Part shown: piece after piece, positions 16,472-24,807 of the stretch
Numbering within the stretch: the first letter of the stretch is position 1
How the letters are laid out: every line of letters starts with the position of its first letter
NCBI GenBank assembly: GCA_963764195.1
Contig: CAVXRG010000002.1
Span: 443,807-507,806, forward strand
Direction: 5' to 3'
Source of the DNA: JBDSSS01 sp963764195
GTDB lineage: Bacteria > Actinomycetota > Actinomycetes > Actinomycetales > Dermatophilaceae
DNA length: 64,000 nt
The notes under the pieces: model-generated
What the model was told of the DNA's origin: nothing
What the model saw: only the letters and a program-made list of their open reading frames with translations
The model's database searches: none
Translations under genes and position numbers: made by a program

Positions 16472-16499
16472 CGCAGGCTCGGTGCGCACCGAACCTGCG
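16472..16499. terminator. 28-bp palindrome between ScyD-like and binding-protein genes
   Basis: A 28-base inverted repeat without spacer (CGCAGGCTCGGTGC / GCACCGAACCTGCG, one mismatch) in the 267-base gap. It lies 80 bases past the ScyD-like stop and 160 bases before the binding-protein start, both leftward. It could be a terminator or, given the central symmetry, an operator for the transporter. Confidence 0.5.
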
Positions 16500-16578
16500 A
16501 TCCCGACCCCGTGACCGGGCAGCGGCTCCCCGCGCCTGCGATCGTCACCCCCTCAGGGCGCCTCGGAACCCGTGGGCC

Positions 16579-17790
16579 TCAGTGACGCAGCCGCACCGCC
16601 TGGATCGAGCCGTTCGAGAGGACCTCACCCGTCTCGAAGTCGACGTTGCCGGCATACCCGACGTAGAGGGTGTGTCCGCGCATCTCCAGCGACAGCGGCG
16701 AGCCGGCGGTCAGGACCGTGGACACCCGGCCGTGGACGATCCGGTCGACCTTGCCGCCGAAGAACTCCGTCACGTAGATCTCGTCGTCGTCACCGACGGC
16801 GAGGTCGGTGGCGCCGAGGAAGCCGGTCGCGACCAGTCGCGAGCGACCGGTCCTCGGGTCGACCCGGTAGACGGATCCGCGGGCACCAAGACTCGGGTCC
16901 TCCGGGCCGCCCGGGAGGGTCGAGACGTAGAGCATCCCGTCCTCCCCGCGTTCGACGTCGGTCGGCACCGGCTCGAAGCCGTAGGTGACACCGACGAGGC
17001 ACTGGAGGGCGCCGGGCGGTGCTCCGACCGAGGCGGTGAGGGCGTCGACCTGGCTCTGAGTCAGGGTCGTCACCTGGGGAGGCAGCACGGCGATCGTCGA
17101 TACGGCGCCCGAGGCGCTCACGCCGAGGATCGCGTTGGCCCCGGCGTCCGCGACGGCCCACCCGTTGTGCAGCCGGGTGACGGCATACGGGTGGGAGTCC
17201 ACGCCCCCGGGGTAGGTCGCGGGCCCCCCCGACAGGTCGCCGAGGATGGCCTCGGCGCACGGGTTGCCGCCGGCGAGGATCCCGTAGGTCGAGCCGCCGT
17301 CGGGGTTGTGGGCGGCCTCGTAACCGCTGATGTCGGCCACGAGGTCGGGTCTGCCGGCCCGGCGCACGGTGAGGCTCGTGCTGCTGTGGTCCTCGTTGCC
17401 CGAGGTGTAGGCGATGGTGCGTCCCCCGTTGCTCACCTCGAGGCCCGTCAGGTCCCGGCCCGAGAGGGGGGTGACGACGGTCTGGACGGCACCGTCCCGC
17501 CCGAGCCGCGCGACGGAGGAGTCGGCACCCTCGCTCCAGTAGACGCGGTTGCCGTCGACGGAGATCGAGAAGGGCATGATCGCCTCGGTGGTGAGGGTGC
17601 CGGTGTGCGTGCCCCGGGGCCGATGCGAGCTGGACCGTCCCATCGAGTCGAGCGACGTGGTGGAGTGGCCGAAGCCCTCGGTGCCGGACCGGGTCTCGTG
17701 ACCCCGGGCCGAAGCGGTGGGGGCCAGACACAGCCCCGATGAAAGGCATGCAGCGGCGGCCAGCGCGACCGCCCTCGTCCTTGTTCTCAT
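16579..17790 (-). CDS. Secreted ScyD/ScyE-type beta-propeller protein
   Basis: Secreted protein of 403 residues resembling the ScyD/ScyE family, common in actinobacteria and of unknown function. The Sec signal peptide MRTRTRAVALAAAACLSSGL ends at about LAPTASARG. The mature part shows repeated six-blade propeller elements (for example GDDDEIYVTEFFGGKVDRIV and GEDGMLYVSTLPGGPEDPS). Only the ATG at 17790 gives a normal signal peptide; the open frame extends 29 residues farther. One cysteine pair (NPCAEAI and LQCLVG) may form a disulfide. No neighbour suggests a substrate. Confidence 0.75.
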   Translation of the reverse strand: MRTRTRAVALAAAACLSSGLCLAPTASARGHETRSGTEGFGHSTTSLDSMGRSSSHRPRGTHTGTLTTEAIMPFSISVDGNRVYWSEGADSSVARLGRDGAVQTVVTPLSGRDLTGLEVSNGGRTIAYTSGNEDHSSTSLTVRRAGRPDLVADISGYEAAHNPDGGSTYGILAGGNPCAEAILGDLSGGPATYPGGVDSHPYAVTRLHNGWAVADAGANAILGVSASGAVSTIAVLPPQVTTLTQSQVDALTASVGAPPGALQCLVGVTYGFEPVPTDVERGEDGMLYVSTLPGGPEDPSLGARGSVYRVDPRTGRSRLVATGFLGATDLAVGDDDEIYVTEFFGGKVDRIVHGRVSTVLTAGSPLSLEMRGHTLYVGYAGNVDFETGEVLSNGSIQAVRLRH

Positions 17791-18232
17791 CCTGCGAACT
17801 CCCCATGACGTGGGTGAGCGGAGTCGCGACCAGAGGTCGGGGGTGTGGCCGCTGCCCGAAGAGGCGGTCGAGATCACCCCGGGCCTCGCTGCCCCGAGAC
17901 AGCAAGCCCCTCGAATCCGGCGGCGTCGGTGACGTCGATGAGGACGGACTCTAGGGCCGGTGCGCGGCCCCCGTCCCCGATGTTGCGGGCCGCGGAGGAG
18001 AGCGCACCAGCGGGCCCGGTGCGGGGCCGACGGGGGCGATTCACCGTTTCGGGACGGGTCGGATAGTGTTGGTGTCAGTGGCCCGCCCAGTTCTGCCTCG
18101 GGCCCTCTTCTCGGCAGCGGTCCCTCCGCTCGCCCAAGTCGATTCGCTCATTGCGCCGCGACCTTCGAGGTTCATCGCCGAACCGTTCGCGCCGGGCAGA
18201 ACGACCTCATCAACTTTTTGGAGTAACCACCT
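17791..18232 (+). promoter_or_regulatory. Long leader of the DEAD-box helicase gene
   Basis: The 442-base gap between the divergent ScyD-like and helicase genes. A possible promoter reads TTCACC (18040-18045), 18-base spacer, TAGTGT (18064-18069), which would give an untranslated leader of about 155 bases. Long leaders on RNA-helicase genes often carry cold or autoregulatory control. Apart from this I see no gene in the gap. Confidence 0.4.
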
Positions 18233-19741
18233 GTGTCGACCGACACCACCTTCGGCGCGCTCGGCGTGCCCGCGGCCCTGACCACCGTCCTGGACTCCAT
18301 CGGCATCACGACGCCGACGCCGATCCAGGCCGCGACCCTGCCCGACTCCCTCGCCGGGCGCGACGTCCTCGGCCGTGGCCGCACCGGCTCGGGCAAGACC
18401 TACGCGTTCCTGCTGCCCCTGCTCACCCGCCTCTCGGCGGGCGCCGGTCGGCGCCAGGCCCGCCGCCCCCGGGCGCTCATCCTCGCCCCGACGCGCGAGC
18501 TCGCCACCCAGATCGACACCGCGATGGCGCCCCTCGCGAAGTCGCTCGGCCTCAGCTCGCTGACGATCTTCGGCGGTGTCGGCCAGAACCCGCAGGTCCA
18601 GGGCCTACGCAACGGCGTCGACGTCATCGTCGCCTGCCCCGGCCGGCTCGAGGACCTGATGGGTCAGGGCCACGTCATCCTCGACTCGATCGAGGTGACG
18701 ATCCTCGACGAGGCCGACCACATGGCCGACCTCGGCTTCCTCCCCGGCGTCCGCCGGATCATGGACCAGACGCCGAAGGCCGGCCAGCGGATGCTCTTCT
18801 CCGCCACCCTCGACGCGGGGGTCAACGTCATCGTCAAGCGCTTCCTCACCAACCCCGTTACGCACGAGGCGGACTCAGCGCAGTCGCCGGTCTCCACGAT
18901 GGCCCACCACGTGCTCCACGTCGCCAACGACGCGCACCTGCCGGTCCTGCTCGACCTCACCGCCGCGCCCGGACGCACCGTCGTGTTCACCCGTACGAAG
19001 CACCGCGCGAAGAAGCTCGCCAAGCAGCTCAACGCCTCGGGCGTTCCGGCCGTCGAGCTGCACGGCAACCTCAGCCAGGGTGCGCGCACCCGAAACATGG
19101 ACGACTTCCACTCGGGCCGGGCCCAGACGCTCGTCGCGACGGACATCGCGGCTCGCGGCATCCACGTCGACGACGTCGGGCTCGTCATCCACGCCGACCC
19201 GCCCGTCGAGCACAAGGCCTACCTGCACCGCTCGGGCCGCACCGCCCGCGCCGGCGCCGACGGCACCGTCATCACGATGATGCTCGACGAGCAGGTCCGC
19301 GACGTGCGTGACCTCACCCGCAAGGCCGGCATCAAGCCGACCACCACCCGCGTCCAGATCGGGCACCCGCTGCTTGCCGAGCTCGCTCCCGGTGAGCGGT
19401 CGTATGCCGGGGGGCTCGTCCGCGAGGAGGCCCCCGCCTCCACCGGCGGCGGCCGCGGTCGCTCCGGCGGCGCCGGTCGTCCGCGCGGCGGCTCCGGAGC
19501 GGGTCGCTCCGGCGGTCGTTCCGGTGGTGGCTCGGGCTCCGGGCGCCCGGCCGAGGGTGGCCGCGGACGCGGTCGGTCCGGTCAGCCGTCCGAGGGTGGC
19601 TCCGGTCGCAGCGGCTCCGGTCGCTCCGGTGGCGGCTCGGGTCGCGGCGGGTCCGCCACGATCTACTCGACCTCGTCCTCCGGTGGCGCCGCGGCGTTCT
19701 CGGCCGGCTCCCGCTCGGGCAGCCGCCGTAGCTCGCGCTGA
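18233..19741 (+). CDS. DEAD-box RNA helicase with Gly/Ser/Arg-rich tail
   Basis: ATP-dependent RNA helicase of the RhlE/DeaD type, 502 residues, expected to act in RNA decay or ribosome assembly, often at low temperature. It has the Q motif (PTPIQAATLP), motif I GRTGSGKT, Ia PTRELATQ, motif II LDEADHMADLGF, motif III FSATLD and C-terminal motifs VATDIAARGIHVDDV and HRSGRTARAG. From about residue 400 a tail of 95 residues consists almost only of Gly, Ser and Arg (RGG-like), a likely RNA-binding region. The GTG start at 18233 has GGAG ten bases upstream. A hairpin terminator follows. Confidence 0.93.
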   Translation: MSTDTTFGALGVPAALTTVLDSIGITTPTPIQAATLPDSLAGRDVLGRGRTGSGKTYAFLLPLLTRLSAGAGRRQARRPRALILAPTRELATQIDTAMAPLAKSLGLSSLTIFGGVGQNPQVQGLRNGVDVIVACPGRLEDLMGQGHVILDSIEVTILDEADHMADLGFLPGVRRIMDQTPKAGQRMLFSATLDAGVNVIVKRFLTNPVTHEADSAQSPVSTMAHHVLHVANDAHLPVLLDLTAAPGRTVVFTRTKHRAKKLAKQLNASGVPAVELHGNLSQGARTRNMDDFHSGRAQTLVATDIAARGIHVDDVGLVIHADPPVEHKAYLHRSGRTARAGADGTVITMMLDEQVRDVRDLTRKAGIKPTTTRVQIGHPLLAELAPGERSYAGGLVREEAPASTGGGRGRSGGAGRPRGGSGAGRSGGRSGGGSGSGRPAEGGRGRGRSGQPSEGGSGRSGSGRSGGGSGRGGSATIYSTSSSGGAAAFSAGSRSGSRRSSR

Positions 19742-19761
19742 CCGCACCCTCTTGCTCGAGT

Positions 19762-19795
19762 GCGCCCCGTCCCACGTGTCCGTGGGGCGGGGCGC
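19762..19795. terminator. Hairpin terminator after helicase gene
   Basis: A 15-bp stem with one G-U pair (19762-19776 with 19781-19795) around a TGTC loop, 21 bases after the helicase stop. Its core, GCGCCCCGTCCCAC with its complement, is the same as in the terminator at 40589-40636. Confidence 0.85.
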
Positions 19796-19818
19796 GCCGT
19801 CTTCCCCACCCCCGCCTC

Positions 19819-19903
19819 CGTCGAGTGCCCACTTTCCCCCGCTGCGGGGCGGAAGAAAGTGTGCACTCGACCCTGGGGGGTGTAGGAAAGTGGGCACTCG
19901 ACG
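19819..19903. repeat. Intergenic repeat GTCGAGTGCCCACTTTC, locus 2
   Basis: Three copies: direct at 19819-19836, inverted and degenerate at 19855-19871, inverted and intact at 19886-19903. They sit between convergent genes (helicase and paaI). The outer copies pair to enclose a short hairpin of their own. Confidence 0.85.
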
Positions 19904-19913
19904 GGGTCGGCGG

Positions 19914-20345
19914 TCAGGCGAGGGCGCGCGACCGGCTGCGGCCGCGGAACTCCGCGATCAGCTGACCGTCGGCCTCGCGTCTGACCGTCACGTCGGTGAT
20001 CCCGCTCCGGCCGAACGTCGAGCGCACCACCGCCTCGGCGAGCAGGACGTCCCCGAGGCGACCGGGGTCGGTGAAGGTGATGTCGGCGCCCGACGCGACC
20101 GTCAGCGCACCGCGCGAGTTGCAGGCCAGGGCGAAGCACGAGTCCGCGAGCGTGAAGATGAACCCGCCGTGGCAGGTGCCGTGGCCGTTGACCATGTCGT
20201 CGCGGATCGGCATCCGCACGAGGGCGTGGTCCGTGTCGATGAGCAGGGCCTCCATCCCCAGGGAGCGGGAGGCCGCGTCGTCGGTCCACATCCGCCGGGC
20301 GTGCTCGACGCCGGCCTGCGCGTCGACGCCGGACTCGTCGGTCAT
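19914..20345 (-). CDS. paaI: Phenylacetate-pathway thioesterase
   Basis: Hotdog-fold thioesterase of the PaaI family, 143 residues, which hydrolyses stalled hydroxyphenylacetyl-CoA type intermediates and frees CoA. The family motif is plain: NGHGTCHGGFIFTLADSCFA (residues about 54-73), holding the conserved His-Gly-Gly and the catalytic Asp. The ATG at 20345 overlaps the paaH stop by 4 bases (ATGA), which fixes the start and links it to the pathway. Confidence 0.9.
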   Translation of the reverse strand: MTDESGVDAQAGVEHARRMWTDDAASRSLGMEALLIDTDHALVRMPIRDDMVNGHGTCHGGFIFTLADSCFALACNSRGALTVASGADITFTDPGRLGDVLLAEAVVRSTFGRSGITDVTVRREADGQLIAEFRGRSRSRALA

Positions 20346-21574
20346 GCCAGGCTCCCGTCGGTGAGGGCCGGGCTGGGTCGGTAGCGGCCACCCGGGTAGG
20401 TGGCGTCGAGCTCGAGCAGCTGTGCGGCGACGACGTCGAAGCCGATGATGCGGCCCCACTCGACCGGTCCGCGCGGGTATCGGGTCCCGAGCCGCATCGC
20501 CGTGTCGACGTCCTCGGCGGACGCCTCGCCCCGCGCCACGAGGTCGACGGCCTCGTTCACGAGCATGGCGAGCGTCCGGGCGAGGGGGTCGGTCGCGACC
20601 GGTCCCCCGACGAGCCGGTCGGCGAGGTCGAGGTCGGGGGAGCGGGGTGCGGGGGTGCCGTCGGCGGCATACGCGTAGACGCCCGAGCCCGTCTTGCGAC
20701 CGAGCCGCCCATCGGCGACGAGTCGACGCTGGATGTCGGTGGGCGCGTAGCGTTCGTCGTGGCCGGTCTGCTCCCAGACGGAGGTGCCGACGGCGAGGTT
20801 GACGTCCTGGCCGATCAGGTCGGTGAGCTCGAGCGGGCCCATCGGGAAGCCCCCGCGCTCGCGGAGGATCCAGTCGACCGTCGCGGCGTCGGCGATCCCG
20901 CTCTCGACGACCCGCTGCGCCTCGCCGTAGAACGGCCGGGCCACCCGGTTGACGATGAACCCCGGCGTCGAGGCGCACCGCACGGGCGTCTTGCCCCACG
21001 CGACCATGAGGGTCGCCGCGTGGGCCGCGATCGCAGGCGAGGTCGCCGCGCCGAGGACCACCTCGACGAGCCGCATGGCCGGCGGCGGGTTGAAGAAGTG
21101 CAGGCCGAGCACGCGCTCCGGGTCGGTCACGGCCTCGGCGATCGCGGTCACGTCGATGCTCGAGGTGTTCGTCGCGAGGAGGGCGCCGGCCGGCTGGCGC
21201 GCGGCGACGGACTCGAACACCTCCCGCTTGAGCGCGAGGTCCTCGGGGACGGCCTCGATGACGAGAGCGCACTCGGGCAGGTCGGTGATCTGCTCGACGA
21301 CCCGGACCCGGTCCGACACGGCGGTCGCGTCGTCGGGGGCCAGCCGGCCCCGCGCGACGAGACGGTCGAGAGCGCCACGGAGCCGCTCGAGCCCGGCCGC
21401 CGCGGCTCCCGGGACCGCGTCGACGAGCACGACGGGGTGACCCGCAGCGGCGGCGACCTGGGCGATCCCGACCCCCATCGCGCCGGCCCCGACGATCCCG
21501 ACCGGTCCCAGCGGAACGCGCCCGTCAGTGGCGTCCACGGCGTGGGGCTCCCTCGGCTTCGCGACATCGACCAT
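20342..21574 (-). CDS. paaH: 3-hydroxyacyl-CoA dehydrogenase, phenylacetate type
   Basis: NAD-dependent oxidation of 3-hydroxyadipyl-CoA to 3-oxoadipyl-CoA in phenylacetate catabolism; general 3-hydroxyacyl-CoA activity is the alternative. The 410-residue protein begins its Rossmann fold at VGIVGAGAMGVGIAQVAAAAG and carries the active-site region LGLHFFNPPPAMRLVEVV with the catalytic His, then the Asn of TPGFIVNRV. A second, shorter C-terminal domain repeat (residues about 310-405) is present, as in PaaH. The ATG at 21574 has AGGA eight bases upstream; the open frame runs 1.8 kb farther antisense to paaN, but that part is a compositional artefact. Confidence 0.88.
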   Translation of the reverse strand: MVDVAKPREPHAVDATDGRVPLGPVGIVGAGAMGVGIAQVAAAAGHPVVLVDAVPGAAAAGLERLRGALDRLVARGRLAPDDATAVSDRVRVVEQITDLPECALVIEAVPEDLALKREVFESVAARQPAGALLATNTSSIDVTAIAEAVTDPERVLGLHFFNPPPAMRLVEVVLGAATSPAIAAHAATLMVAWGKTPVRCASTPGFIVNRVARPFYGEAQRVVESGIADAATVDWILRERGGFPMGPLELTDLIGQDVNLAVGTSVWEQTGHDERYAPTDIQRRLVADGRLGRKTGSGVYAYAADGTPAPRSPDLDLADRLVGGPVATDPLARTLAMLVNEAVDLVARGEASAEDVDTAMRLGTRYPRGPVEWGRIIGFDVVAAQLLELDATYPGGRYRPSPALTDGSLA

Positions 21575-21667
21575 GCGCCTCATCCTGCCCCGTCGGGCCT
21601 GGCGGCACCCCTCGGGGCGCGTCGGGAGCGATGCCGGGAGCGATCCGGGCCGGGCTAGCATCGAACC

Positions 21668-23395
21668 GTGACCGATCCGGCAACGACGCCCACCCACCCG
21701 CTCCTCGACGCCCACGCCACCGTCCTCGACGAGATCCGTCAGGCCCTGGCCGCCCGCTCGTGGTTCTCCCGCTATCCCGAGTCGCCGAGCCCGCGCGTCT
21801 ACGGTGAGACCGCGGCCGCTGACGGGCTCGCTGCCCACGAGGCCCACCTCGGCACGGCGTATGCCGCCCTCTCCGGTCAGCCGACCGACGGCACCTCCGT
21901 CGGCAGCGAGGTCTCGCCCTACGGCCCGACCCTCGGGGTGACCTACCCGGCTCTCGACGTCGACGCCGGCCTCGCCGCTGCGCGCGCGGCCATGCCGGCC
22001 TGGCGCGACGCGGGCGCAGCGGTGCGTGCCGCGGTCTGCGTCGAGATCATCGACCGGATCAACGCCCGCTCCTTCGAGCTCGCCAACGCCGTCATGCACA
22101 CCTCCGGCCAGCCCTTCGTGATGGCCTTCCAGGCCGGCGGGGCCCACGCGCAGGACCGGGCCCTCGAGGCCGTCGCTGCCGGCCTCGTCGAGCAGGAGCG
22201 GGTTCCGGACACGGTGCTCTGGGAGAAGCCGGGCAAGGACCGCGCCGGCAACCCGGCCCCGACCCGGATGCGCAAGGACTACCGCATCGTCCCGCGCGGG
22301 GTGGCCCTCGTCATCGGGTGCAACACCTTCCCGACGTGGAACGCCTACCCCGGTCTCTTCGCCTCCCTCGTCACCGGCAACGCCGTCGTGGTCAAGCCGC
22401 ACCCCCGAGCCGTGCTGCCCCTCGCGATCTCCGTCGAGGTGGCTCGCTCGGTGCTCGCCGAGGCCGGGTTCGACCCGGCCCTCGTCCAGCTCGCCGCCGA
22501 GGAGGACGGGCAGGGGCTGGCCCGGACGCTCGCCGAGCGGGACGAGGTCGCGATCGTCGACTACACCGGCGGCCCCGGTTTCGGCGGCTGGCTCGAGGAG
22601 TCGGCCGCGGTCAACGGCACCCTCGTCTACACGGAGAAGGCCGGCCTCAACACGGTCGTCATCGACTCGACCGACGACCTGCGGGGACTGCTCGGCAACC
22701 TCGCCTTCTCGCTCACCCTCTACTCCGGCCAGATGTGCACAGCGCCCCAGAACCTCTACGTCCCGACCGATGGCATCGAGACCGACGAGGGGCACCTGAC
22801 CTTCGACGAGCTCGCCGACCGTCTCGCGGCCGCGGTGACGCGGCTGACCGGGGACGACGCCAAGGCCGTCGAGCTGCTCGGAGCGACCGTCAACGACCAG
22901 GTTCGCGCCAACGCCGAGACGCTGGAGGCGCTCGCCGCCGGCGCGGACGGCAGGGTCGTGCTCGCGTCGCGACGGGTCGAGCACCCGAGCTGGCCCGACG
23001 CGGTCGTCCGCGCGCCCGGCCTCGTCGCCGTCGACGTCAGCCGCGAGGACGTCTACACCCAGGAGTGCTTCGGTCCGGTCGGCTTCCTCATCCGGACCGC
23101 CTCGACGGCGCAGTCGCTCGCCCAGCTCGCCGACACCGTGAGGGAGCACGGCGCGATGACTGCCGCCGTCTACTCGACGAGCGAGGACGTCCTCGAGCAG
23201 GCGCGCGACGCGGCCGCCGACGGCGGTGTCGCGCTCTCGGAGAACCTCACCGGCCAGGTCTTCGTCAACCAGACCGCCGCCTTCTCCGACCTGCACGGCA
23301 CCGGTGCCAACCCGGCCGCGAACGCCGCCTACACCGACGCCGCCTTCGTCGCGAACCGCTTCCGCGTCATCACGTCGCGCCGCCACGTCGAATGA
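21668..23395 (+). CDS. paaN: Phenylacetic acid degradation protein PaaN (aldehyde dehydrogenase fold)
   Basis: Aldehyde dehydrogenase superfamily protein of 575 residues matching the stand-alone PaaN group, thought to oxidise the semialdehyde formed after ring opening of phenylacetyl-CoA. Visible features: nucleotide-binding segment GNAVVVKPHPRAVLPLA, the loop YTGGPGFGGWLEE and the catalytic Cys in SLTLYSGQMCTAPQNLYVP. No hydratase domain is attached, unlike PaaZ of proteobacteria, so ring cleavage must be done by another protein. It is divergent from paaH/paaI and overlaps the following MFS gene by 4 bases. Confidence 0.85.
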   Translation: MTDPATTPTHPLLDAHATVLDEIRQALAARSWFSRYPESPSPRVYGETAAADGLAAHEAHLGTAYAALSGQPTDGTSVGSEVSPYGPTLGVTYPALDVDAGLAAARAAMPAWRDAGAAVRAAVCVEIIDRINARSFELANAVMHTSGQPFVMAFQAGGAHAQDRALEAVAAGLVEQERVPDTVLWEKPGKDRAGNPAPTRMRKDYRIVPRGVALVIGCNTFPTWNAYPGLFASLVTGNAVVVKPHPRAVLPLAISVEVARSVLAEAGFDPALVQLAAEEDGQGLARTLAERDEVAIVDYTGGPGFGGWLEESAAVNGTLVYTEKAGLNTVVIDSTDDLRGLLGNLAFSLTLYSGQMCTAPQNLYVPTDGIETDEGHLTFDELADRLAAAVTRLTGDDAKAVELLGATVNDQVRANAETLEALAAGADGRVVLASRRVEHPSWPDAVVRAPGLVAVDVSREDVYTQECFGPVGFLIRTASTAQSLAQLADTVREHGAMTAAVYSTSEDVLEQARDAAADGGVALSENLTGQVFVNQTAAFSDLHGTGANPAANAAYTDAAFVANRFRVITSRRHVE

Positions 23396-24789
23396 GCAGG
23401 ACGGATACCGTCGCGGTCACGACAGACCGGGCCAGCCTGCAGCGCAAGGTCATCCGCACGCTCTTCCTCTCCCAGATCCTCAGCGGTCTCGGCATGGCGA
23501 GTGGGGTCGCGGTCGGTGCCCTGCTCGCCGCCGAGCTGTCCGGGACCGATGCCCTTGCCGGACTCGGCACGACCTTCCAGGTGCTCGGCGGCGCGCTCAT
23601 CTCGATCCCCGTCGCTCGCGTCATGGCGGCCCGGGGCCGCAGCCTCGGCCTCCAGCTCGGGCTCGCCCTCGCGATGGTCGGGGCGGCCCTCGTCATCACC
23701 GCGGCCGTCGCCCGGTCCTTCCCCCTCATGCTGCTCGGCATGCTCCTGTTCGGTGGCGGCACGAGCGCCAACGGCCAGGCGAGGTATGCCGCTGCCGACC
23801 TCGCGGGGGAGCAGCGTCGCGGGCGCGACCTGTCCCTCGTGGTCTGGGCCACGACGATCGGGTCGGTCCTCGGACCCAACCTCGTCGGGCCGGGGCGGTC
23901 CTTCGCGCAGCTCGTCGGCCTGCCCGACCTCGTCGGCTCCTTCGTCTTCTCCCTGGCCGGCTTCACCGTGTCGCTGCTCGTCATCAACCGGCTGCTGCGC
24001 CCGGACCCGCTCCTGACCTCCCGCGCGCTCGAGGAGGAGGCCCGCGTCGAGCGGGTGGCGCGCCGTAGCGCCGAGGCGGCGCAGCGGCATACCGGGGAGA
24101 GCGCCGGCACGGCAGCGGTCCCGCCGCTCGGCGCGGTCGACCTCGGCGAGCACGAGGACGACGTGGCCGCCGACCACGACGGGTCGCTGGCCCGGGGGCT
24201 GCGCGTCGTGCGGGCCCGGGCCGGCGCCCGGCTCGGCGTGCTGACAACGGCGCTGGGCCACGTCGTCATGGTGAGCGTCATGGTGATGACGCCGCTGCAC
24301 ATGAAGGCCGGCCACGCCGAGCTCGAGATCATCGGCTTCGTGATCTCGGTGCACATCGTCGGCATGTATGCGTTCTCCCCCGTCGTCGGGGCCGCCGTCG
24401 ACCGCTGGGGCGGGCGCCCGGTCGCGGTGACCGGTGGGCTCATCCTCACCGCCGCCGCCCTGCTCGCATCGCGGTCGATGACCGGGTGGTCACCGTTGCT
24501 CCTGCTGGCGCTGCTGCTGCTCGGGCTCGGCTGGTCGTGCACGCTCATCTCCGGGTCGACGATGCTCGTCGGGGCGGTGACCTCGCAGGAGCGGCCGGCG
24601 ACGCAAGGCCTCTCGGAGGTCGTCATGGGGCTGTCCGGCGCGCTCGGTGGCGCCGTCGCCGGTCTCGTCGTCGACCACCTCGGCTACGGCTCGCTCGCGT
24701 CCGGCGCGGCGGTGGTGGGGCTCGTCGTCGTCGCGCTCAACGTCGTCGGTCGCCGCCCGGAGACGACCAGGTCCTCGCCGACCGGGTGA
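23392..24789 (+). CDS. MFS transporter coupled to paaN
   Basis: Twelve-helix MFS protein of 465 residues with a polar central loop (about residues 205-275). The ATG at 23392 overlaps the paaN stop (ATGA), so the two are translated together. Helix 1 begins at IRTLFLSQILSGLGMASGVAV; motif-A-like residues are weak after helix 2 (VARVMAARGRSLG). Coupling to paaN suggests export or import of an aromatic acid or an intermediate, but many MFS proteins in such positions are drug-type exporters. Confidence 0.82.
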   Translation: MSRTDTVAVTTDRASLQRKVIRTLFLSQILSGLGMASGVAVGALLAAELSGTDALAGLGTTFQVLGGALISIPVARVMAARGRSLGLQLGLALAMVGAALVITAAVARSFPLMLLGMLLFGGGTSANGQARYAAADLAGEQRRGRDLSLVVWATTIGSVLGPNLVGPGRSFAQLVGLPDLVGSFVFSLAGFTVSLLVINRLLRPDPLLTSRALEEEARVERVARRSAEAAQRHTGESAGTAAVPPLGAVDLGEHEDDVAADHDGSLARGLRVVRARAGARLGVLTTALGHVVMVSVMVMTPLHMKAGHAELEIIGFVISVHIVGMYAFSPVVGAAVDRWGGRPVAVTGGLILTAAALLASRSMTGWSPLLLLALLLLGLGWSCTLISGSTMLVGAVTSQERPATQGLSEVVMGLSGALGGAVAGLVVDHLGYGSLASGAAVVGLVVVALNVVGRRPETTRSSPTG

Positions 24790-24807
24790 GGGGGGCCGCC
24801 GGCGGCG

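Noticed and set aside
21575..23386. An N-terminal extension of paaH of about 600 residues over paaN
   Set aside because: The extension lies antisense to paaN and has no family sequence. PaaH homologs begin at the Rossmann strand, and the ATG at 21574 has a suitable ribosome-binding site.
20342..24789. Trifunctional fusion of paa genes
   Set aside because: Apparent fusions come from open frames running through neighbours. Start-stop overlaps (ATGA) show separate, coupled genes.
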